From Streptomyces asiaticus (GTDB lineage Bacteria; Actinomycetota; Actinomycetes; Streptomycetales; Streptomycetaceae), in contig NZ_JAGSHX010000006.1 in NCBI RefSeq assembly GCF_018138715.1, positions 5,704,001-5,768,000 on the forward strand: a stretch of 64,000 nucleotides of DNA, given 5' to 3'. Numbering within the stretch: position 1 is the stretch's first letter; every line of letters begins with the position of its first letter. Positions 57,497 through 64,000 of the stretch are shown piece by piece. Under the pieces are notes generated by a model, which had not been told where the DNA came from, ran no database searches, and was given only the letters and a program-made list of their open reading frames with translations. Made by a program: the position numbers and the translations under genes.

Positions 57497-59041
57497 ATGT
57501 CCAAATTGCCGCAGTGGATCGGCAGGCTGGGAACCGGACTTACCCGGCTCGCCCACCGGCTCGAATCCCAACAGGCCGAGATGAGGGGGCGCGAGGGCGA
57601 CGGCGACACCGGCCCGCGGATGCCACCGGGGCCCGGACCGGGGCCCGAACGGGGAGCTGAACCGAGGCCTGGACCGGGGCCCGGACCATCCGAAGAGCGC
57701 GCGCGGGCCACCGAAAGCGCCGAGGGCCGGAAGAGCCCGGAAGGCCCCGAGAGCCCGGCGAGCCCCGAGACCCCGACCCCCGAGGGCGCCGAGACCCCCG
57801 AGGGCGCCGCCGGGGAGGGCGAGACCGCCCGGCCGGAGCAGCCGGCCAGCGTGCCCGCCCCGCCCGCCTACGCCCCAGCCGTCTCCGCCAGACCCGACCC
57901 GGTGGCCGCCGTGCCCTGGGGTGTCCGCGTGGCCGCCGAGGCGGCCTGGCGGCTGCTGGTGCTCGGCGGCACGGTGTGGGTGCTCATGCGCGTCATCAGC
58001 TCCGTCCAGCTGGTGGTGCTGTCCTTCACCGTCGCGATCCTCATCACCGCGCTGCTGGAGCCCACCGTCACCCGGCTGCGCCGACGCGGTGTGCCGCGCG
58101 GGCTGGCCACCGCGCTCACCTTCATCGCCGGATTCGTCGTCATGGGCCTGGTCGTGTGGTTCGTGGTCTGGCAGGTCATGGAGAACGTCGACGAGGTCTC
58201 GGGCGAGGTCCAGGCCGGTATCGACGATCTGCGCCGCTGGCTGCTGCACAGCCCGTTCCATGTGACCGAGAAGCAGATCAACCATGTGGCCAAGAGCCTG
58301 CGCGAGGCGGTCGGCGCCAACACCGAGCAGATCACCTCGGCGGGGCTGGAGGGCGTCACGGTCGTCGTCGAGGTGCTGACGGGCATCCTGCTGACGATGT
58401 TCTCCACGCTGTTCCTGCTGTACGACGGCCCGAAGATCTGGAACTGGACGCTCAAGCTGGTCCCCGCCCGGGCCCGCGAGGGCGTGGCGGGCGCGGGCCC
58501 GCGCGCCTGGTCGACGCTGACCGCGTATGTGCGCGGCACGGTGATCGTGGCGCTGATCGACGCGATCTTCATCGGCGTGGGGCTGTTCTTCCTCGATGTG
58601 CCGATGGCCGTGCCACTGGCCGTCTTCATCTTCCTCTTCGCCTTCATCCCGCTGGTCGGTGCGGTGGTCTCCGGCGCGCTCGCGGTGGTCGTGGCGCTGG
58701 TCACCCAGGGCGTGTTCACGGGGGCGATGGTGCTGATCGTGGTGCTGGCCGTCCAGCAGCTCGAGGGCCATGTACTCCAGCCGTTCATCCTCGGCCGGGC
58801 GGTGCGGGTCCATCCGCTGGCCGTGGTGCTCTCGGTCGCGGCCGGTTCGCTGATCGGCGGCATCGGCGGCGCGGTGGTGGCCGTTCCGCTGGTGGCGGTC
58901 GCCAATACGGTGGTCGTCTACTTGCGCGGCTACAGCCAGGAGAACGCCCTGCGCGCCGTCCCGGGCCCGCACGGCGCCACCGCCTCCGGTACGGCGCCCA
59001 CCTTGCCGCCGGGCGCGCCGCCCGGGGAGGGCGGGGCCTGA
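57497..59041 (+). CDS. AI-2E-family (PerM-type) membrane permease
   Basis: A 514-residue protein. The first 135 residues are disordered, rich in Pro, Gly and Glu (PGPGPGPERGAEPRPGPGPG). The rest is the AI-2E domain: about eight helices, including LVVLSFTVAILITALLEPTVTRL, TGILLTMFSTLFLLYDGPKIWNWTL and QQLEGHVLQPFILGRAVRVHPLAVVLSVAAGSLIGGIGGAVVAVPLVAV. Characterised relatives export AI-2 or exchange sodium and protons; nothing here shows which. The end is Pro/Gly-rich. The gene follows the transglycosylase gene with its terminator between. Confidence 0.9.
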   Translation: MSKLPQWIGRLGTGLTRLAHRLESQQAEMRGREGDGDTGPRMPPGPGPGPERGAEPRPGPGPGPSEERARATESAEGRKSPEGPESPASPETPTPEGAETPEGAAGEGETARPEQPASVPAPPAYAPAVSARPDPVAAVPWGVRVAAEAAWRLLVLGGTVWVLMRVISSVQLVVLSFTVAILITALLEPTVTRLRRRGVPRGLATALTFIAGFVVMGLVVWFVVWQVMENVDEVSGEVQAGIDDLRRWLLHSPFHVTEKQINHVAKSLREAVGANTEQITSAGLEGVTVVVEVLTGILLTMFSTLFLLYDGPKIWNWTLKLVPARAREGVAGAGPRAWSTLTAYVRGTVIVALIDAIFIGVGLFFLDVPMAVPLAVFIFLFAFIPLVGAVVSGALAVVVALVTQGVFTGAMVLIVVLAVQQLEGHVLQPFILGRAVRVHPLAVVLSVAAGSLIGGIGGAVVAVPLVAVANTVVVYLRGYSQENALRAVPGPHGATASGTAPTLPPGAPPGEGGA

Positions 59042-59078
59042 TGATCCGGCCCGGTGCCACGGGCCGATGGACGAACGC

Positions 59079-59116
59079 CGAAGGGCGGCCCCACCGATCG
59101 GTGGGGCCGCCCTTCG
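59079..59116. terminator. Perfect 38-bp palindromic bidirectional terminator
   Basis: Two 19-bp arms (CGAAGGGCGGCCCCACCGA) meet without a spacer, 37 bp after the AI-2E-type gene and 22 bp past the ahpD stop on the other strand. Confidence 0.9.
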
Positions 59117-59138
59117 AGTGTCTACGGGACTCTTCGGG

Positions 59139-59678
59139 TCAGCCGCCCGCGGCCAGGACGCCCTCGGCGTCCAGGGTGGCGCCGACCGCCTGAAGCACCG
59201 AGGCGATCTTGAAGGCTTCCTGGATCGTCTCGCGGTCCACGCCCGCCTTGCGGAGCACCTGCTCATGTGAGTCGAGGCACATTCCGCAGCCGTTGATAGC
59301 GGACACGGCCAGCGACCACAGCTCGAAGTCGACCTTCTCCACGCCCGGGTTGCCGATGACGTTCATCCGCAGCCCCGCGCGCAGGTTGCCGTACTCCGGG
59401 TCGGACAGCAGATGCCGGGTCCGGTAGTAGACGTTGTTCATCGCCATGATGGCGGCCGCCGACTTGGCGGCGGTGTACGCCTCCGGCGAGAGGTTGGCCT
59501 TGGCCTCCGGCTCCAGCTCGGTCAGCACACGCGCCGAACGCGAGGCGATCGCGCAGGCCAGCACGGTGCCCCACAGCTGCTGCTGGGGAAGGTCCGAGTT
59601 GCCGATCACCGAACCGAGGTTCAGCTTGAGGTCCTTGGCGTAGTCCGGCAGCGCGGACTTCAGCTCATCGAGTGCCAT
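59139..59678 (-). CDS. ahpD: Alkyl hydroperoxide reductase AhpD
   Basis: A 179-residue all-helical protein. The active-site motif [10 protein letters not shown] holds the CxxC pair and His, with an upstream Glu (DFELWS). AhpD reduces AhpC in actinobacteria, replacing AhpF, and is itself reduced by lipoyl or thioredoxin systems. The start is 11 bp after the ahpC stop, so they form one operon. Length matches the family (about 175). Confidence 0.97.
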   Translation of the reverse strand: MALDELKSALPDYAKDLKLNLGSVIGNSDLPQQQLWGTVLACAIASRSARVLTELEPEAKANLSPEAYTAAKSAAAIMAMNNVYYRTRHLLSDPEYGNLRAGLRMNVIGNPGVEKVDFELWSLAVSAINGCGMCLDSHEQVLRKAGVDRETIQEAFKIASVLQAVGATLDAEGVLAAGG

Positions 59679-59689
59679 GGCGAATCAGC

Positions 59690-60244
59690 TCACTCTCCGG
59701 AGAGGAGGGCCACCGGGTCCAGGGTGTCCTCGCCCTTGCTCCAGTTGCAGGGGCACAGCTCATCGGTCTGGAGGGCGTCCAGCACCCGCAGGACCTCCTT
59801 GGGGTTACGGCCCACGGAACCGGCCGTCACCATGGTGAACTGGATCTCGTTGTTCTGGTCCACGATGAACACGGCGCGCTGCGCGAAGCCGTCCTCGCCC
59901 TCGATACCGAGGTCGCGCATCAGCTCGTGCTTGGAGTCGGCCATCATCGGGAACGGCAGGTCGCGCAGGTCCGGGTGGTCCTTGCGCCAGGCGTGGTGGA
60001 CGAACTCGGAGTCGCCGGAGAAGCCCAGGATCTGGGCGTCACGGTCGGCGAACTCGTCGTTCAGCTTGCCGAAGGCCGCGATCTCGGTCGGGCACACGAA
60101 AGTGAAGTCTTTCGGCCACGCGAAAACGACCTTCCACTTGCCCTCGTAGGTCTTGTGGTTGATCTGCTCGAATTCCTTGCCGCTCTCCAGCGACACGCAG
60201 GCGGTCAGGTCGTACTCGGGGAACTTGTCACCGACGGTGAGCAC
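59690..60244 (-). CDS. ahpC: Alkyl hydroperoxide reductase AhpC (2-Cys peroxiredoxin)
   Basis: A 184-residue peroxiredoxin. The peroxidatic Cys lies in DFTFVCPTEI (about residue 51); the C-terminal CPCNWSKGED supplies the resolving Cys. It reduces peroxides and peroxynitrite, then is reduced by AhpD. Start GTG at 60244. It is divergent from oxyR; in Streptomyces coelicolor OxyR activates ahpCD and itself under hydrogen peroxide, and the same arrangement is seen here. Confidence 0.97.
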   Translation of the reverse strand: MLTVGDKFPEYDLTACVSLESGKEFEQINHKTYEGKWKVVFAWPKDFTFVCPTEIAAFGKLNDEFADRDAQILGFSGDSEFVHHAWRKDHPDLRDLPFPMMADSKHELMRDLGIEGEDGFAQRAVFIVDQNNEIQFTMVTAGSVGRNPKEVLRVLDALQTDELCPCNWSKGEDTLDPVALLSGE

Positions 60245-60269
60245 GCGTACTCCTTGCAGCTTTCGCGTA

Positions 60270-60295
60270 GGAAAGACCCGGTCGTCCGGGTTTCC
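60270..60295 (-). promoter_or_regulatory. Leader hairpin in the ahpC-oxyR divergent region
   Basis: CCCGG (60277-60281) pairs with CCGGG (60286-60290), extended by GGAAA and TTTCC beyond a 2-nt bulge. It lies 26 bp upstream of the ahpC start. The remaining 60245-60381 region holds the two promoters; I cannot define the OxyR site. Confidence 0.4.
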
Positions 60296-60381
60296 TGGGG
60301 TTGGACGGTCCTACCTTGGCACAGAGTGCATTGATCAGTGAAATAGCTACACTCGGTGGGGTTGATTGGAGGTGGCTATCA

Positions 60382-61338
60382 GTGGCCGCATCACCCACAC
60401 CGCCCGGCAAACCGCGTCAGCCGAGTATTTCCCAGCTCAGGGCCTTCGTCGCAGTTGCGGAGCAGCTGCACTTCCGCGATGCCGCCGCCGCCATCGGGAT
60501 GAGCCAGCCCGCGCTCTCGGGCGCCGTCGCCGCGCTCGAGGAGGCACTCGGTGTCCAGTTGCTCGAGCGTACGACGCGCAAGGTGCTGCTCAGTCCGGCG
60601 GGGGAGCGGCTGGCGGTCCGTGCACGCACCGTGCTCGAAGCGGTCGGGGAGCTGCTGGAGGAGGCCGAGGCGGCGCGGGCGCCGTTCACCGGTGTGCTGC
60701 GGCTCGGGGTGATCCCGACCGTGGCGCCGTATCTGCTGCCGACCGTGCTGCGACTGGTGCATCAGCGCTACCCCCGGCTCGATCTCCAGGTGTACGAGGA
60801 GCAGACCGCCTCGCTGCTGGAGGGGCTGACCCACGGCCGCCTGGATCTGCTGCTGCTCGCGGTGCCGCTCGGCGCGCCCGGGGTGGTCGAATTGCCGCTG
60901 TTCGACGAGGACTTCGTGCTGGTCACCCCGCGGGACCACTGGCTGGGCGGACGCGATGACATCCCCCGCGAGGCGCTCAAGGAGCTGGATCTGCTGCTGC
61001 TCGACGAGGGCCACTGCCTGCGCGACCAGGCGCTGGACATCTGCCGTGAGGCGGGCCGCACCGAGGGCACCCCGGTGACCACCAGCGCCGCCGGGCTCTC
61101 CACCCTGGTGCAGCTGGTCGCGGGCGGGCTCGGGGTGACGCTGCTGCCGCGTACCGCGCTCCGGGTGGAGACCGCGCGCAACGACCATCTGGCCACCGGC
61201 GACTTCGCCGATCCGGCGCCCGCCCGCCGGATCGCGCTGGCCATGCGGGCGGGCGCGGCGCGCACCGAGGAGTTCGAGGCGTTCGCGGAGGCGCTACGGG
61301 AGGCGCTGCGGCCGCTGCCGGTACGGGTCGCCCGCTGA
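60382..61338 (+). CDS. oxyR: OxyR-type LysR regulator of hydrogen peroxide response
   Basis: A 318-residue LysR protein. The HTH covers FVAVAEQLHFRDAAAAIGMSQPALSGAVAALEEALG (residues about 23-57). The effector domain holds GHCLRDQALDIC, the two Cys nine residues apart as in E. coli OxyR Cys199/Cys208, which form the disulfide under peroxide. GGAGGTG lies 7-8 nt before the GTG at 60382; a start 27 codons earlier extends into the promoter. It is divergent from ahpCD, its expected target. Confidence 0.95.
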   Translation: MAASPTPPGKPRQPSISQLRAFVAVAEQLHFRDAAAAIGMSQPALSGAVAALEEALGVQLLERTTRKVLLSPAGERLAVRARTVLEAVGELLEEAEAARAPFTGVLRLGVIPTVAPYLLPTVLRLVHQRYPRLDLQVYEEQTASLLEGLTHGRLDLLLLAVPLGAPGVVELPLFDEDFVLVTPRDHWLGGRDDIPREALKELDLLLLDEGHCLRDQALDICREAGRTEGTPVTTSAAGLSTLVQLVAGGLGVTLLPRTALRVETARNDHLATGDFADPAPARRIALAMRAGAARTEEFEAFAEALREALRPLPVRVAR

Positions 61339-61375
61339 ACATGCGTGCGGGGCCGATCCGCCTGAACATGCCACC

Positions 61376-61407
61376 GGGGGCCGTTCCCGCAGGTGGGAAC
61401 GGTCCCC
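61376..61407. terminator. Terminator between oxyR and the permease gene
   Basis: GGGGGCCGTTCCC and GGGAACGGTCCCC pair over 13 bp with one wobble around a 6-nt loop, between convergent genes. Confidence 0.85.
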
Positions 61408-61424
61408 GAAGACGGCTGGAGTTC

Positions 61425-63842
61425 CTACTCCGTCCGCAGACCCTCCGGCCGCATCATCCGCCACAGCGGCGGCAGGCTGACCAGGGTCACCAGCAGGATG
61501 ACCCCGCCGCCGACGCCGGTCATGGTGGAGAGGCCGGTCCAGTCCACGGCCAGCGGCTGGCCGACCATCTTCAGCAGCATCACGCCCAGCGCCAGCCCGC
61601 CCGCGATCGACAGGGCCAGACCCAGCACCACCGGGACCGCGGTCTGCCAGAGCACGGACCAGCTGAGCGTGGTGCGCCGGGTGCCGAAGGCGACCAGGAC
61701 GGACAGCAGCCGCTTGCGTTCGCGGAGCTGCTCCAGGGTGGTCACGATCATGCTGGCCCCGATGAGCAGCAGGGTCGCGGTGGCGCCGATGAACAGGGCC
61801 TTGCGGATGGCCTGGAACTCATCCGACTGCGAGGTGCTGGTGAGCCGCATGACATCCATCGCCGGGGAGAGCGCCGCGCTGGTGTTGCGCACGTACTCGA
61901 CCCCGTCCGGGACCTTCCGGTCCAGCCGGATCATGGCCGACGCCTGGGGGTCCGGCAGATCGGCGGCGTCGAAGGCGCCGGGGGTGGCGAAGATGCCGGT
62001 GCGTTCGCCTCCGGTCGGGTCCTGCCGGGGCTTCGTCTTCGTGGCCGAGCGGGGGATCGTCCACAGCTTCTTCTTGCGCAGGTCAGGCGTACCGTCCTCG
62101 CGGTAGGCGAGGTTGACCTGGGCGCCCGGTTTGGCGAAGCCCTTCCCTTCCCCGTAGTAGCTGGGCGAATCGACGAGGAAGACATCGCCGTTCTTGCAGC
62201 TCGTGACGCGGACCACCTCGCGGAGCGTGGGGCAGTCGGCGACGGTGATGGCCTCCTCCGGGACCGACGACGGGTCGTCCTTGCTGCGGTGCACATCGGA
62301 GACGTAGTCCTCGGTGACACCGAGCAGATCGCGCACGCCCTTGGTCGCACGGTACTGCGCGAAGGCGTCGCGGGCCTGGTTGCCGTCGCTCACCGGGACG
62401 TTCGCCATCAGCTGGGCGCGGTTCGGGTCCTGGCCGGTGTCCTCGGTGTTCTGGGCCCCCACGCTGGCGAAGAGCATCTGGAGCGCGATGGCCCCGGCGA
62501 CGGCGACCGTGATGCCGCTGACCGCGCGCGAGGCGGTGCCGCTGCTGAGCTGGAGCCGGCGGGTGGCGAGCTGCCAGGGCACCGAGCCCCTGCCGCCGAA
62601 CCGTTCCACCACGGCCTCGACGACCCAGGGCAGCAGGGCGGTGATGCCGATGAGCAGCAGGACGGCACCGGCCGCGGCCTGGTACGCCTTCATGTTGCCA
62701 CCGCCGCCGCTGCCGGCCCCGAAGCCGCCCGCGAGCGGCAGCAGCAGAGCCATGCCCAGCAGCGGCAGCAGCAGCCGCCACCACAAACGGCGGCGCTTGG
62801 GCTTGGCGTTCCGGACCACGCCCAGCGGCTCGATGGCGATACCGCGCAGGGCGATCAGCGTGACCATGACGGCCGAGGCGGGCACGGCCGCCGCGATCAC
62901 CAGGGCGAGCGGGGCGCTCGGCACGATGTCGGAGGTGAAGAAGCTGATGCCCCAGACCTCGACGCTGCCGATGATCTGCCGCGCCAGCAGGAACATTCCG
63001 GCGCCGACGGCGAGCCCGAAGAGGGAGCCGAAGAGCGACTCACCGGCGGCGATCCGCCGGGTCATATGGGTGTCCGCGCCGACCAGCCGCAGCGCGGCCA
63101 GCCGCCGGTCGCGTCGCTCACCGCCGAACCGGGCCGCGGTGGCGATGAAGATGAGCACCGGCAGCAGCAGCACCACACAGCCCACGATGATCAGCAGCAG
63201 CAGCGCGGGGTCCAGGGGCTCGCTCTTGCCCTTCTTCTCCTTGCCCCAGTGGTCGATGTGATAGCTGGAGTTGACGTGGCCGAACGCCTTCTGGGAGATC
63301 CCCGCGTAGTAGGTGAGTTCGGTCGGGCCGGACAGGCCGCTGTCGCCGATCACCCCGATGGCGCGGTACGGGAACCGGTCCCGGAGCAGCTTGCCCTCGT
63401 CGGAGTCGAGCAGCTTCTTCAGCGCCGGGGACACCCACATCTCACCGGCGGCCGGTATCCGGTCAATGCCGGGCGGCAGGGGCGGCTTGCCCTTGCCGTC
63501 GGGGGCCATGACCATGCCGCCGATGTCCCGGTCGCGATAGGTGGTCCCCGCGCTGGCGATCCGGATCGTCTCGGGGCCGGGCTTCACCTCGGTGTCCATG
63601 AAGCTGAGCGCGGAGCGGGCGTCGCCCCGGTCATTGCGCTCCTGGTACATGTGGGGGACGGAGGAGGCCAGCAGCAACAGCGCCACCCCCAGGCCGACGC
63701 CCACCGCCGTCATGATCGTCCTGGCCCAGCTCTCCCGGCCGCCGGTGACCGCGAACCGGCCGCCCATGGCCAGATCGGCGGCCCAGCGGGCGACGGAGAC
63801 ACGGGAGCGTGGCTCCTCCGCCGGGGCGTCCTGGCCGCTCAT
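61425..63842 (-). CDS. ABC transporter permease, FtsX/MacB type (805 aa)
   Basis: An 805-residue membrane protein with two FtsX-type halves. An N-terminal helix (TIMTAVGVGLGVALLLLASSV) is followed by a large extracytoplasmic domain of about 150 residues, a three-helix block (LLLLIIVGCVVLLLPVLIFIATAA and GESLFGSLFGLAVGAGMFLLA), another core, a second extracytoplasmic domain (about residues 480-640) and a final three-helix block (IRKALFIGATATLLLIGASMIVTTLEQL). Such permeases move lipids, peptides or antibiotics mechanically, or act in signalling. The ATPase gene to its right overlaps it by ATGA. The ligand is unknown. Confidence 0.9.
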   Translation of the reverse strand: MSGQDAPAEEPRSRVSVARWAADLAMGGRFAVTGGRESWARTIMTAVGVGLGVALLLLASSVPHMYQERNDRGDARSALSFMDTEVKPGPETIRIASAGTTYRDRDIGGMVMAPDGKGKPPLPPGIDRIPAAGEMWVSPALKKLLDSDEGKLLRDRFPYRAIGVIGDSGLSGPTELTYYAGISQKAFGHVNSSYHIDHWGKEKKGKSEPLDPALLLLIIVGCVVLLLPVLIFIATAARFGGERRDRRLAALRLVGADTHMTRRIAAGESLFGSLFGLAVGAGMFLLARQIIGSVEVWGISFFTSDIVPSAPLALVIAAAVPASAVMVTLIALRGIAIEPLGVVRNAKPKRRRLWWRLLLPLLGMALLLPLAGGFGAGSGGGGNMKAYQAAAGAVLLLIGITALLPWVVEAVVERFGGRGSVPWQLATRRLQLSSGTASRAVSGITVAVAGAIALQMLFASVGAQNTEDTGQDPNRAQLMANVPVSDGNQARDAFAQYRATKGVRDLLGVTEDYVSDVHRSKDDPSSVPEEAITVADCPTLREVVRVTSCKNGDVFLVDSPSYYGEGKGFAKPGAQVNLAYREDGTPDLRKKKLWTIPRSATKTKPRQDPTGGERTGIFATPGAFDAADLPDPQASAMIRLDRKVPDGVEYVRNTSAALSPAMDVMRLTSTSQSDEFQAIRKALFIGATATLLLIGASMIVTTLEQLRERKRLLSVLVAFGTRRTTLSWSVLWQTAVPVVLGLALSIAGGLALGVMLLKMVGQPLAVDWTGLSTMTGVGGGVILLVTLVSLPPLWRMMRPEGLRTE

Positions 63843-64000
63843 CGGACCCCTGCCATGTCCCGGGCCTTGCCGTCGCGGACGACGACCTCGCGGTCGGAGT
63901 AGGCGGCGACCCGGGCCTCATGGGTGACCAGCACCACGGCGGTACGGGACTCCCGGGCGGCCTCGGTCAGCAGCTCCATCACCCGCTCCCCGTTGAGCGA
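63839..64000 (-). CDS. ABC transporter ATP-binding protein (partial, N-terminus beyond window)
   Basis: The last 53 residues and stop of an ATPase on the minus strand. The H-loop is visible in TAVVLVTHEARVAAYSDREVVVRDG, the typical end of a MacB/LolD-type ATPase, and the chain ends in DMAGVR. Its stop overlaps the permease start (ATGA), so ATPase and permease are translated together. Confidence 0.88.
   Translation of the reverse strand, partial: SLNGERVMELLTEAARESRTAVVLVTHEARVAAYSDREVVVRDGKARDMAGVR

Noticed and set aside
61341..63902. About 850-codon plus-strand frame over the FtsX-type permease
   Set aside because: Antisense to a clear membrane protein; the product is Gly/Ala/Arg/His-rich without domains.

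Overview
The window looks like chromosome of a Streptomyces or a close relative. Third codon positions are almost uniformly G/C, GTG starts and 1-4 bp ATGA/GTGA/TGATG overlaps are common, and several hallmark families are present: an XRE/DUF397 pair, a DUF4232 remnant, DasR-type boxes before chitinases, ahpCD/oxyR, and an actinobacterial Tad pilus locus. I see no rRNA, tRNA, insertion sequence, phage gene or CRISPR array. It mixes core metabolism with accessory genes.

Region by region. 1-4300: a TetR regulator cut by the left edge, preceded by an internally deleted MFS pump; a hemolysin-III-type membrane protein; GTP-dependent PEP carboxykinase; and a small protein whose Shine-Dalgarno lies inside a perfect hairpin. 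4289-14325: an alanine-type aminotransferase, then a peptide ABC importer (lipoprotein, two permeases, fused double ATPase), a CocE-type hydrolase and a TetR regulator. 14432-16075: a divergent TetR/SDR pair. 16088-23891: a probable D-amino-acid catabolic locus (N-acyl-D-amino-acid deacylase, fold-III PLP deaminase, PfkB kinase, IclR regulator, RidA, GntP permease). Its two minus-strand genes are separated by a 5 x 90 bp tandem repeat, and paired operator-like palindromes lie in the divergent promoter. 24215-29286: an ABC ATPase, a permease with an extra extracytoplasmic domain, and a secreted YncE-like/phosphoesterase protein. 29358-33876: an XRE/DUF397 pair with small satellite genes (one possible TTA-containing ORF), a DUF4232 fragment and an SDR/XRE divergent pair. 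34192-39595: secreted degradative enzymes (M14 carboxypeptidase, S1-type protease, two paralogous GH18 chitinases, each under a DasR-like box).

39877-53411: a Tad/Flp pilus locus. It runs from a zinc-ribbon protein of unknown role through CpaB, a CpaE-TadE fusion, a long-leader TadE, TadA, TadB, TadC, Flp pilin, a TadG-like protein, a lipoprotein and an OmpA-domain protein. A permease with a likely CTG start, a cold-shock protein and a DUF192 protein then intervene before the prepilin peptidase. 53708-64000: prenyl diphosphate synthase, a PIN-PhoH ATPase, a secreted transglycosylase-like protein behind a long structured leader, an AI-2E-family permease, ahpC-ahpD divergent from oxyR, and a MacB/FtsX-type ABC permease with the tail of its ATPase.

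Most transcription units end in long perfect GC hairpins. The points most worth a second look are the CpaE-TadE fusion with an internal prepilin cleavage motif, the hairpin-buried ribosome binding site, the 90-bp array, the triplicated translation start of a permease gene, the ABC/phosphoesterase operon and the leader upstream of the transglycosylase gene.
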